From Mycobacteroides chelonae CCUG 47445 (lineage in GTDB: Bacteria; Actinomycetota; Actinomycetes; Mycobacteriales; Mycobacteriaceae): a stretch of 64,000 nucleotides of DNA. The notes under the pieces were generated by a model, which worked only from the letters and a program-made list of their open reading frames with translations, was not told where the DNA came from and searched no databases. Shown here piece by piece: positions 29,105 through 37,756 of this stretch. The number at the start of each line of letters is the position of its first letter. Positions within the stretch are counted from its first letter, which is position 1. The stretch lies in NCBI RefSeq assembly GCF_001632805.1, contig NZ_CP007220.1:3472001-3536000 (forward strand). The letters are read 5' to 3'. A program made the position numbers and the translations under genes.

Positions 29105-29824
29105 TCAGGCAGCGTCCCAGGCAGCTGCGACCAGAGTGGGTATCAGGTCATGCGTGATGTGTACACCCGGCAGTACAGCGTTGTAGTCACGGAGAAACTC
29201 CGAAACCGTTTGCGGCGTAATGACCGATCTCATTTCCAGCCACCGTGGTTGCAGCATCATGCGCAGGGCAGAAGCCGCCAGCTCCGCACTTCCGGACGCC
29301 TCATACACGATGCGGGCATTGTCGAAGGCATAGGAGTACGCGGCACCGGTGTCAGCATCGCTATCGGGACGTGTGACATCCACAATCAACAGTCGTCCAC
29401 CGGGCGCTACGAGTTCGCGCAGTCGCGGTAGCACCGTCGCCGCCGACCCCATGTGGAACACCGTGTTCACCGACATCACTAGATCGAATCGGCCATCAAC
29501 ATCTGGGGACAGCTCGAGTGCGCTGCGGCATTCGTACCGGATAGGCACTCGACTCTCTTTGACGGCCGCTAAGTCGAGCATGCGCTGGGCGACGTCCACA
29601 CCCACCACGTCGTCGTAATGTTCGGCCAGCATGACGCAGTTGTTGCCCGTACCGCAGCCAACGTCGAGTGCGCGCTTACCTGCGGGGAGATGTTCGACGA
29701 GCCATGCACGAATCGGACTGGTACGTGCGTCCCTTACTGCCGTGAAGCTCTCGTACATCTCGGCGAGATCATCGAAATACGGGGTCTCATCCGGAATCGA
29801 ATCCTTGGGGTTACCAGCGGTCAT
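29105..29824 (-). CDS. SAM-dependent class I methyltransferase
   Basis: A 239-residue enzyme with motif I LDVGCGTGN, the acidic GVDVAQRML loop, FDLVMSVNTVFHM and PGGRLLIVDVTRP. It is the first gene of the operon with the dimer synthase and NRPS (24-base gap), so it probably tailors the dimer or the serine unit by O- or N-methylation. Fold is certain, target is not. It is separate from the methyltransferase embedded in the NRPS. Confidence 0.83.
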   Translation of the reverse strand: MTAGNPKDSIPDETPYFDDLAEMYESFTAVRDARTSPIRAWLVEHLPAGKRALDVGCGTGNNCVMLAEHYDDVVGVDVAQRMLDLAAVKESRVPIRYECRSALELSPDVDGRFDLVMSVNTVFHMGSAATVLPRLRELVAPGGRLLIVDVTRPDSDADTGAAYSYAFDNARIVYEASGSAELAASALRMMLQPRWLEMRSVITPQTVSEFLRDYNAVLPGVHITHDLIPTLVAAAWDAA

Positions 29825-30008
29825 ACCGCGAAGGTACTTCCGGCTTCATCACCCGGCACTGAGCTGAGTGCCATCGCGATAGAAACTATGCGTATGCGTG
29901 GTGTGTATCGCTTCACACGCAGGATGAGCTCCCGGCCAAGCATTGGAATACTGGCAAATGCCGCAGGAATCCCCTTACTAGACAACAGGTTCAGCAGGTG
30001 AATGAGCT
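29825..30008. promoter_or_regulatory. Divergent promoter region inside the cluster
   Basis: These 184 bases separate the methyltransferase-VioB-NRPS operon from the plus-strand hydroxylase and must hold both promoters. GTGTG-TATCGCTT-CACAC at 29901-29918 is an inverted repeat flanked by partly matching CGTG/CGCA bases and is the best operator candidate. A 37-codon frame (29888-30001) crosses the region but lacks a clear ribosome site. Confidence 0.45.
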
Positions 30009-31652
30009 ATGGAAACAGATTACGATTGTGACGTTCTCGTCGTGGGGGCGGGACCGAGCGGGCTATGCACAGCCCTGCTGCTCGCGCAGCACGGAGTGCG
30101 GGTACAGATTGTCGATCGAAAGCCCGGGCCCGTGCAGCAATCTCGCGCAACCATCGTGCACGCCCGGACACTCGAGCACTTCGACCGTCTCGGAGTCGCC
30201 GAACATGCGGTTGCCAGCGGGGTACCGATAACTCATGTAGCCATTCACGAGAACGGCAGGCACGTAGGCGAGTTGCCCTTGGCAGGCGCAGGAACGGCGG
30301 CACGAACCAGGTTTCCCTACGCACTTTCCCTAGAGCAGTTCGTAACCGAACGTCTTCTGGTCGCCGCGCTCGCCAGGCATGGCATACATGTCTCATGGCG
30401 CAGTGCGGTAGAAGATATCGCTGAAATGGCCGACGGAGTGCGTGTGAACATTGTGGGCTCCATGGGTGCTAGCACTACTTCTACTCGTTGGCTCGTCGGC
30501 GCGGACGGAGCGAGCAGCACAATCCGGCGTCTTACCGGTCAGGAGTTTGGCGGCGAAACGTACACGCAGAAGGGACTTCTCGCTGACGTCGACTTGGCGG
30601 TTAACCTTGGTATACAAAAGATGCGACTGAACCTCACACGTGGCGGATTCGTGGGGGTGCTTCCACTGGCGAGCGGGCGCTATCGGCTCTTCGGTGTAGT
30701 GCCCCCAGGCTTTCATCGCGGGCCGGAAGCGGACAACCTGTCACACGACGCCTACGCACGTCTCGACGATAACGACCTGCGGCACTGGTTTGAGTCCTAC
30801 TTCTCGGTCGATGCGAAGTTGCAGAAGATCCTGTGGGCAGCCATGTTTCGATTTCACAGCCGCATCAGCAGGAGTTTCCGTATCGACAACTCGTTTCTCG
30901 TGGGCGACGCCGCCCATATTCACAACCCTGCGGGCGGACAAGGCCTCAATCTTGCGGTCGGCGATGCGGTGAACCTCGGGTGGAAGCTTGCACAGGTCGT
31001 CAACCACGAGGCGCCGGCTTCGCTCCTGGAAACGTATGAAACCGAGCGTCGCCCGGTCGCCGCCGCCGTGCTTTCCCGCACTGACATCGGATTCAAGCTA
31101 GAGACATCAACCAGCCCCATGGCGTTGTGGATGCGGACGCACGTGGCAACGCGTGTTATTGGGCTGGTCTGCCGACTGCCACCCGTGCGCAAGTTGTTCT
31201 TTGACATGTTCTCCCAGCTATGGATTGCCTACCGAACTAGTACCGCCATCGATAACCCGGACTCCAGCGGCCGGGGCCCTCACGCCGGCGATCGGGCACC
31301 CTATGCGAACCTCGCCAGTCCCCGAGGCTCGGCCCGCGATGTCATGGCACTTACGCACTCACCGAACTATCACATTCTCTTGATCGGACCTATCGATCCG
31401 TTTCAAGCCGCCCACCTGCGGAACCTCTTGGCGACTCGATACGCCGCCGAAGTCAAGACGCATCTACTTACCGCGAACGAAACCGAAGTCTGCCGCGCAT
31501 ATCGGGCTACCAAGAGCGCAAAGCTCGTCCTGGTGCGTCCAGACGGGCATATCGCCGCCATAGTCAATCCATTCAGCGGGGAAACGATCACCCGCGTGCT
31601 AGGGCATCTCGACAAAGTTCTGCTTCGCGCCGATCAACATTGCGAACGCTAG
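30009..31652 (+). CDS. FAD-dependent aromatic hydroxylase (MhpA/PHBH type)
   Basis: A 547-residue class A flavoprotein monooxygenase. FAD motifs: VVGAGPSGLCTALLLAQHG near the start, the middle VGADGASSTIRR (DG motif), and VGDAAHIHNPAGGQGLNLAVGDAVNLGWKL (GD motif). A thioredoxin-like C-terminal domain ends with KLVLVRPDGHIAAIVNP. Such enzymes hydroxylate aromatic rings with NAD(P)H and O2. It is the only plus-strand gene of the cluster, divergent from the methyltransferase and overlapping the P450 tail by four bases. A tailoring step on the indole dimer is inferred. Confidence 0.88.
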   Translation: METDYDCDVLVVGAGPSGLCTALLLAQHGVRVQIVDRKPGPVQQSRATIVHARTLEHFDRLGVAEHAVASGVPITHVAIHENGRHVGELPLAGAGTAARTRFPYALSLEQFVTERLLVAALARHGIHVSWRSAVEDIAEMADGVRVNIVGSMGASTTSTRWLVGADGASSTIRRLTGQEFGGETYTQKGLLADVDLAVNLGIQKMRLNLTRGGFVGVLPLASGRYRLFGVVPPGFHRGPEADNLSHDAYARLDDNDLRHWFESYFSVDAKLQKILWAAMFRFHSRISRSFRIDNSFLVGDAAHIHNPAGGQGLNLAVGDAVNLGWKLAQVVNHEAPASLLETYETERRPVAAAVLSRTDIGFKLETSTSPMALWMRTHVATRVIGLVCRLPPVRKLFFDMFSQLWIAYRTSTAIDNPDSSGRGPHAGDRAPYANLASPRGSARDVMALTHSPNYHILLIGPIDPFQAAHLRNLLATRYAAEVKTHLLTANETEVCRAYRATKSAKLVLVRPDGHIAAIVNPFSGETITRVLGHLDKVLLRADQHCER

Positions 31653-32872
31653 CTGCGGCAGAGTACAAGCGACGAGGGGCCATGAAAGACCATGTCGCAT
31701 GGGTACTCCACCCTTTTGACAGAGAAATCACCGAGTACTCCAAGCAACAGATCGAGGCCGATCTCAATCTCGACGCGGGCGAGTGCTGCACCGAGGCAGT
31801 AGTGGATTCCGTGCCCAAACCCAACACCGCAGCCCGCACCGCGATCCAGGCGCAGGACGTCCGGTTCAGGAAAACGTGCGGGATCCCGATTGGCCGCACC
31901 CAGCACTGCGACCACCCGAGTTCCGCGGGCAATGTCGCTCCCCGCCAGGCACACGTCTCGGTACGCCCAGCGGGTCACCGACTGGACCGGGCCATCAAAT
32001 CGAACCAGCTCCTCGACGGCAGAGATCGGCACACCCTGTGATGCCCGCAGCAGGCTGAGCAGCCCCCGATCTGCGCTGAGAGCCAGTACCGCCTTGCCGA
32101 GGATATTCGTCGTCGTTTCGTGTCCTGCTGACATGAGATGTACACAACTGGAGGAGATTTCATCAGAGGAAAGAACGTTGTCGGACGCCATCAACGACAC
32201 CAAGTCGTCTCTGGGCGCTCTCCGCCGCTGCCTCGCCTGCGATACAAAGTACTCACTGAGTTCTGCCGCTGCGGCGTCCGCGAGCCGAAACACCTCAACG
32301 CCGCTCGTGAACCTTCGACTGCTGCTTATCGCCTGAATCGCCTTTACTCTGTCTCGTAACCACTTCCAGTCTGATGCTGGCACGCCCAGCAGTTCCGAGA
32401 TCACCAAGATCGGTAATGGAGCCGAAAATGCCTGTACCAAATCGAATTCCGGCTCCTGGGCGCAACGTGAAAGCAATGAGGCGGCGATCTCGGCGATGCG
32501 CTGCCGTAACCCAGCGACTACCGCAGGAGAGAAACGCCCAGCAAGCACGGACCTTAGCTCGGTATGTCGGGGCGGGTCGAGAAACACCAGCCAGCTCTCC
32601 ACCATACTCCGCAGAGCCACGCACTCAGCCGGAACCAGGCCACCAGTCCCCGAATGACCCGCAGTAGCTGTGCGGCGCCCAAAACTCCTGCTAGAGAGCG
32701 CCTTCGCTACCTCATCGTAGCCGAGTAGATAATGCGTCCCATCGGTACCGCGATGGACCGTTGACACCTCACGGTACCGGCGGTACACCGGGTACGGGTT
32801 CGCGATATCGGCGGGAGTCCATCCGGTCAATGAAAATGATGGCAGCGCACCATAATCCGCAATTTCAGTCAT
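31649..32872 (-). CDS. Cytochrome P450 of the bisindole cluster
   Basis: A 407-residue bacterial P450 with the I-helix SAGHETTTNI, the ExxR motif EELVR and the haem loop FGHGIHYCLG. Length fits RebP/StaP (about 400), which fuse the two indoles by aryl C-C coupling; the operon position after the RebC/StaC-size hydroxylase fits the same role. Sequence alone does not prove coupling rather than hydroxylation. Its ATG overlaps the stop of the preceding hydroxylase (ATGA). No dedicated ferredoxin is nearby. Confidence 0.87.
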   Translation of the reverse strand: MTEIADYGALPSFSLTGWTPADIANPYPVYRRYREVSTVHRGTDGTHYLLGYDEVAKALSSRSFGRRTATAGHSGTGGLVPAECVALRSMVESWLVFLDPPRHTELRSVLAGRFSPAVVAGLRQRIAEIAASLLSRCAQEPEFDLVQAFSAPLPILVISELLGVPASDWKWLRDRVKAIQAISSSRRFTSGVEVFRLADAAAAELSEYFVSQARQRRRAPRDDLVSLMASDNVLSSDEISSSCVHLMSAGHETTTNILGKAVLALSADRGLLSLLRASQGVPISAVEELVRFDGPVQSVTRWAYRDVCLAGSDIARGTRVVAVLGAANRDPARFPEPDVLRLDRGAGCGVGFGHGIHYCLGAALARVEIEIGLDLLLGVLGDFSVKRVEYPCDMVFHGPSSLVLCRS

Positions 32873-34503
32873 CTCGAGTATGAGCCTCGCACTCGTTCGA
32901 CAAGTTCCTCCGGGTTTACCGGGGGCCGTTCACCCCGCCAGGCGACGTGCCCGTCTGGTCTGACAAGTACGAATCGTCGCGCATACAGTTCGGCGATGTC
33001 CTGCTGCCTCTCAGCAATAACTTTCAACGGCACGCCCTTATCTGCGAACGCTCTTTCCACCCGTCGAATCCGGCCGGAGGCCGCAAAGCACAGCAGTACG
33101 AATCCATTGCCAAACAGATCCAGTGTCGAGGCTCCTGTCGCCAACCAGGCGTGCGGCGCACGTGACCCGGGGCGCGTGCTGGGCCGCATGTCCTGCGCGC
33201 CGGAAGATACGTGCACCGCAGGGCATACCTCGGAGTCTGGAATCACTAACGGAGAGTTCTCATATCTGAAACCAAGATGGATATCGGGCGCATCAAACTC
33301 TCGCGCCAACTCGCTGTCAGCGAGCGCATCCCGAACTCGGGCGCGCAACCACTCACCGTGTGCCGAATCATCCCCGAGTCCATCCGGAACCTCGCGTTTC
33401 ATCGCCCGGACAAGATTCCGATTGGCCTCCTCCACCCCTCTGAGGGCTACCGGCCTACGCTCAACCGTATAGCTATCAAGTAGGTGGGGCCCGGCCCATC
33501 CAGCCAAAGTCGCGGCTAGTTTCCAACCAAGGTCGGCGGCACCACAGATTCCGGTGTTCATGCCGAAACCGCCTGATGGCGACAATGTGTGCGCAGCATC
33601 GCCCACCAAGAAGACTCTGCCGTGACGGAATCTCTCCGCTACGCGATGGACCAGGCGCCATTCGTTGTCCGACAACACCTCAACCGGAGTGCTGAACGCA
33701 ATTGCTCTCCGTACCAAGTCTTCTGCATCATCCATCGCCTCCCGGTCGCCCTGCAGTCCGACGGTCAATCGATAGAGTTCTCGACCGTCAAGCGCCCGAA
33801 CAGGAAACCTCAGCGCGGAGGACATCATCAGGTAGTAGAAACCGGCCGCGGCATCCCCCAGCTGCATGCGCAACTTCGGCGCACGGAACAGTATGTTGCG
33901 GAATGTCTCTGTCCGGTGCAACGCCGGCGCCGGGATACCGCACGCATGCCTGACGTATGAAGAAGTACCGTCACAGGCGACCATATATCGCGCATGGATT
34001 TCCGATTGCGCACCCGTCACGACGTCGGTGACCCGGCCGCGCACACTTTCGTCGTCCTGGTCGAAGCTATCGAGTCGAGTACGTGTCAAGATGGGGCCCG
34101 CGGGGGCGATGCCGAGCTCAGCATGAAGCAAAGGCGCCAGCCAATGCTGCGGACAGATCGCGTCCGGTTCTGGCGTGTGGTCGTAGTCCGGTCGTGTATC
34201 CATAGTGAATCCACGAACTCGATGCAACTCATGGCCACCGATCTTTGTGACCCATGCGCAATCCAGTGAATGATCGCCGGGCCAACCAGATTGGCGGATT
34301 TTCTCCGCGACCCCCCAGCGGCGGAACAGCTCCATCGACCGCGGGCCAATGCCACTCACTTTCGGATGCGTGACCGTACCGTCGCCAGACTCAACGATCA
34401 CGAAATCGACACCGCGCGATCGTAGTTCCATTCCCATGGCCAGTCCTGTGGGCCCGCCGCCGACGATCAACACATCGACAGACCGTTCTGAAGCCGCAGT
34501 CAC
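32869..34503 (-). CDS. FAD-dependent hydroxylase, RebC/StaC-size
   Basis: A 544-residue PHBH-fold flavoenzyme: VLIVGGGPTGLAMGMELRSRG at the N-terminus, VACDGTSSYVRHACG in the middle, VGDAAHTLSPSGGFGMNTGICGAADLGWKL for FAD binding, and a thioredoxin-like end (ARRFVLVRPDGHVAWRG). RebC and StaC have this fold and length (RebC about 530) and act with a P450 to set the oxidation state of the indolocarbazole. Being wedged between the VioA-like oxidase and the P450, with GTGA and ATGA overlaps on both sides, makes it the best RebC/StaC candidate; it could instead be a ring hydroxylase. Confidence 0.85.
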   Translation of the reverse strand: MTAASERSVDVLIVGGGPTGLAMGMELRSRGVDFVIVESGDGTVTHPKVSGIGPRSMELFRRWGVAEKIRQSGWPGDHSLDCAWVTKIGGHELHRVRGFTMDTRPDYDHTPEPDAICPQHWLAPLLHAELGIAPAGPILTRTRLDSFDQDDESVRGRVTDVVTGAQSEIHARYMVACDGTSSYVRHACGIPAPALHRTETFRNILFRAPKLRMQLGDAAAGFYYLMMSSALRFPVRALDGRELYRLTVGLQGDREAMDDAEDLVRRAIAFSTPVEVLSDNEWRLVHRVAERFRHGRVFLVGDAAHTLSPSGGFGMNTGICGAADLGWKLAATLAGWAGPHLLDSYTVERRPVALRGVEEANRNLVRAMKREVPDGLGDDSAHGEWLRARVRDALADSELAREFDAPDIHLGFRYENSPLVIPDSEVCPAVHVSSGAQDMRPSTRPGSRAPHAWLATGASTLDLFGNGFVLLCFAASGRIRRVERAFADKGVPLKVIAERQQDIAELYARRFVLVRPDGHVAWRGERPPVNPEELVERVRGSYSR

Positions 34504-36044
34504 GCCGCACCCCCCTCACGGCCTCCGTCACAAACCATGGCGCCCACGCCGGTCGACTGCAGGTAGGCGTCTATCTGGCTCACGGCATTCAGTCCCGACT
34601 CCACAGCGCCCTCGATCCAGGCAGGGACGGACGAGCAGTGTTCTCCGGCGAAGAACAGACCGCCCTGAGGTGCTGCCGCCAGCACCCGTTCTTCCTCCGC
34701 TGTATCTGAATCCTTGCCCCACCTGACCGAAGCCGCACCCATGCTCAGGGGATCGTCGCCCCACGCCCTCATCACCTTGCCGCACACCATGCTTGGTTGA
34801 CTAAGCTCCGGATGAATCTTGCAGAGTTCCGTGCGGACCATTGCAAGGCGTTGCTCCGTCGGAATCTGCGCCAGCACGTCTGCATCAGGGCCAATTGTGT
34901 AGCTGGCCAGTAATGTCGCACCCAGCCGAGGATCGCTCTCGACCGGTGGGTAGTAGGTCTGGCGCACCAATCCGCCGGTGAAGGAACCTCCGCCGCTTAT
35001 CCCATCGCGCTCCCAGAACGCCTCACGACAGTGCAGAGCTATCTTGGTCGCTGCCCAGTAACGCATATCGCGGATGATCGCCATCTTGTCTGCGGTCATG
35101 CCGGACAAACGAATTCCGCGCAGAACGGAGAAGGGCACCGTGCATAACACACAATCGCGCCGGATCAACTCAGTGTTTGGTCCGCGATGCGTCTCTACAA
35201 ACACCCCGTCGCGCACCACATGGAGGCCGGTAACCCGGCTCCCCCGGTGGATCGGACCGCGCAACCGCGCCGACAGACGGACAGCGATCTGATCGATTCC
35301 GCCCTCCAAGCGAAACAGTGCCGATGATGTTTCGGTAACGACATCGGCGAAGAAGAGCCTGAGTCTGGTTCCGTACGCGAAGTTTGGATGGTTGGCGAAG
35401 AACCGGTTGAGATCAACACGCTCGATACCACTTCGCGTGACGATAAACGGCGCTAGATCGATGCGCCGCAGTAGCTCAAGCAGCTCGACATTGAGATCCG
35501 CGCCAAGACCATGGCGGAACCTATCGGGTGCAATAGCATTAACACTCGCGGCCAGCCATGATGCGCATAACACCGCATCATCTGGATAACGCTGTCTTAA
35601 AGCACTATCGGCAAGGAACTTGGCTACCAGTGCTGGCGACGCATCCCGTACTCGAGCGTGACCATCGGGCGTTGCGAGGTAGTTGGAATCATCAGAGAAT
35701 AGGGTGCGGAATTGCCGTACTCGATCAGAGAGCCCGAGCTGATCGATCAACTTCATTGTTCGGCAGTGCCGGGCTGGGATCCGCATCGCACCAAGTTCGG
35801 CGATTGGTCCCTTTCGGCCTAACGAGAAACTATGCGTATGCAAACGCCCGCCCACGGTCTGGCGCGCCTCGAGAAGCTCAACACGGTGTCCGCGCTGTTC
35901 CAGCTCATGCGCCGCCACGAGTCCCGCGACACCAGCGCCGATAACGGTCACGCACCTTGAGCGCAGGGGCCCCTGCTTGCTGTGTGTTTCATTCGGCGCC
36001 AATGTCATCCGCGAAGACTCCTCGGGGTTTCGTTTCTTGTACAC
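34500..36044 (-). CDS. VioA/RebO/StaO-like FAD L-amino-acid (tryptophan) oxidase
   Basis: A 514-residue flavin amine oxidase. The N-terminal FAD motif is IGAGVAGLVAAHELEQRGHRVELLEA..VGGRLHT, followed by AELGAMRIPARH. The C-terminal FAD segment reads GGLFFAGEHCSSVPAWIEGAVESGLNAV. RebO, StaO and VioA share this layout and convert L-tryptophan (or chloro-tryptophan) to the imine for the dimer synthase. The RRxH..GG landmark suits an L-amino-acid oxidase; tryptophan is inferred from neighbours. GTG at 36044 is supported by GGAGG about nine bases before it. A 158-base gap to the halogenase may hold an internal promoter. Confidence 0.83.
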   Translation of the reverse strand: MYKKRNPEESSRMTLAPNETHSKQGPLRSRCVTVIGAGVAGLVAAHELEQRGHRVELLEARQTVGGRLHTHSFSLGRKGPIAELGAMRIPARHCRTMKLIDQLGLSDRVRQFRTLFSDDSNYLATPDGHARVRDASPALVAKFLADSALRQRYPDDAVLCASWLAASVNAIAPDRFRHGLGADLNVELLELLRRIDLAPFIVTRSGIERVDLNRFFANHPNFAYGTRLRLFFADVVTETSSALFRLEGGIDQIAVRLSARLRGPIHRGSRVTGLHVVRDGVFVETHRGPNTELIRRDCVLCTVPFSVLRGIRLSGMTADKMAIIRDMRYWAATKIALHCREAFWERDGISGGGSFTGGLVRQTYYPPVESDPRLGATLLASYTIGPDADVLAQIPTEQRLAMVRTELCKIHPELSQPSMVCGKVMRAWGDDPLSMGAASVRWGKDSDTAEEERVLAAAPQGGLFFAGEHCSSVPAWIEGAVESGLNAVSQIDAYLQSTGVGAMVCDGGREGGAA

Positions 36045-36202
36045 TTCTCATCCTCCGTCCGGAGCGGCAGCCTCCACACCACTCGTCTGCCCAGACATCA
36101 CAGTGGTGCTGGACCGCAGAGCCAGCGGTGTCAGAACCTTGAACCCACACGTATGTAGTGAATCGATCCCTCAGGGCGAGTGAGAGTGTCGGCTCTTGCG
36201 GT

Positions 36203-37756
36203 TCAGTACATCTGAGCGAGATACTCGCGGTGGGTCGGCAATGAATGCCGCAGACGTGAGGCTTGTTGCGCAATCAGGTCGAACTCACGCTGCGCACGCG
36301 TCGCATCTAGATATCGCACAACCGCCGCCGGCCGTGCCGGGATTCCACCAAGCCCGACAAACATGCAGACGTATGAGTACGGCTCGAATCCGTGATAGTG
36401 GGGGTAGACAGATCCAGCGTCGGGTAACTTGCTGCGCCAGTGCTCGATCCGCTCCGCGAGAGCGGTAGGGAGCTGGACGGATTTCGTGTCGCGCCAGTAC
36501 TGCGTATCCACACGCGCGGCCAGATAGTAATGAAGCACGAGGAACTCACGAACACCGTCCATACATCGGTTGATCACGCGGTTGTAGGAGTCTCGCAGGC
36601 GCTCCTCCCAGTTCTCGTCAGGAAAGTGCTTTACCAGCTGCTCTATGCCATGTTGAATAAAGAAGATCCCGGTTGATTCGAGCGGTTCAACGAACCCGCT
36701 GGCCAGCCCGATCGCCACACAGTTCCCCACCCAGCTTCTTCGGCTCCGCCCGATACGCATTCGAATATGATTGGCCTCCAACCCTTCCGCTGCGGGGCCG
36801 ACGAAGTCACGCAGAGCACGCTCCGCATCCTCGGGGCTGCAGTAATCCTCGGCGTAGACATAGCCCGTACCGATTCGGTCAAACAGGGGGATGCTCCAGA
36901 TCCACCCAGCGTCTTGGGCTGTCGCGGTCGTGTAGGGGGGCAGATGCCCGCCGTTCTGGTCGGTCGGGACGCGCAAGGCTACCGCCCGATCGTTGAGGAG
37001 ACTCCCCTGATACGACTCAAAGGGCTCCCCCATTGCACGCCCGAGAAGCAGGCCGGAAAACCCTGTGCAATCGATGAAGAGGTCACCCTCGATGCTGCCA
37101 TGCGCGCGCGTACGCACCTCGCTAATCCAGCCGCGATCGTCCTGCAGAACATCCACTACGTCATCGACTACATGGCGGACACCACGACGTACCGCAAAGT
37201 CTCGCAGGAAGTCCGCCAGCAGTGACGCATCAAAGTGATACGCGTACGGAAACTGCGTGTCCTGTTCGGACAGCGTCGTTCGATATGCGGTGTGCTCGCC
37301 GTCGGTATCCATGAATAACGATCCATCGAGGCGACGTGGCGACTTATCGTTGTCGCACAAGGTACCTATCAAAAAGCAATCGCGATCGAAGCTGTCGGAC
37401 CTCGGATTGTCCAGCCACCAGTCGGTGAGACCGAATCCGTCTACGACCCGCTGGCGTTCGAAGGGGTGATAGAAATGATGGCCCGGCTTGCGCCAGTCCT
37501 GAAAACGGATACCCAGTTTATATGTGGCGCAACATGATGGCATCCACTCGTGTTCCTCCAATCCGAGGTAATCGAAGAAATGCCGAATCGTGCTAAACGT
37601 GGCCTCGCCGACTCCGATTGCCCCGATCCGCGCTGACTCCACCACCGTCACGGTGATCCTGTCACCGAACGCGACCTTCAGGTACGACGCCGTCATCCAG
37701 CCCGCGGTACCACCGCCAACGATCACAACTTTCTGCAGCACAACCATTCTCCTCAT
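36203..37756 (-). CDS. Flavin-dependent tryptophan halogenase-like enzyme
   Basis: A 517-residue flavin halogenase. It has the FAD motif VVIVGGGTAGWMTA (residues 10-23), the halogenase-specific WIWSIP (285-290), the catalytic lysine Lys80 in TYKLGIRFQDW (equivalent to Lys79 of PrnA/RebH), and the catalytic glutamate Glu360 in EPLESTGI. All elements needed to make HOCl and direct it to an indole are present; ring position cannot be read. A flavin reductase, required in trans, is not in the window. Its ATG overlaps the stop of the upstream hydroxylase (ATGA), so the halogenase is co-transcribed with it. Confidence 0.92.
   Translation of the reverse strand: MRRMVVLQKVVIVGGGTAGWMTASYLKVAFGDRITVTVVESARIGAIGVGEATFSTIRHFFDYLGLEEHEWMPSCCATYKLGIRFQDWRKPGHHFYHPFERQRVVDGFGLTDWWLDNPRSDSFDRDCFLIGTLCDNDKSPRRLDGSLFMDTDGEHTAYRTTLSEQDTQFPYAYHFDASLLADFLRDFAVRRGVRHVVDDVVDVLQDDRGWISEVRTRAHGSIEGDLFIDCTGFSGLLLGRAMGEPFESYQGSLLNDRAVALRVPTDQNGGHLPPYTTATAQDAGWIWSIPLFDRIGTGYVYAEDYCSPEDAERALRDFVGPAAEGLEANHIRMRIGRSRRSWVGNCVAIGLASGFVEPLESTGIFFIQHGIEQLVKHFPDENWEERLRDSYNRVINRCMDGVREFLVLHYYLAARVDTQYWRDTKSVQLPTALAERIEHWRSKLPDAGSVYPHYHGFEPYSYVCMFVGLGGIPARPAAVVRYLDATRAQREFDLIAQQASRLRHSLPTHREYLAQMY

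Noticed and set aside
29888..30001. 37-residue basic peptide before the plus-strand hydroxylase as a RiPP precursor
   Set aside because: No ribosome site, no precursor-type core and no maturation enzyme nearby; kept only as a note in the findings.
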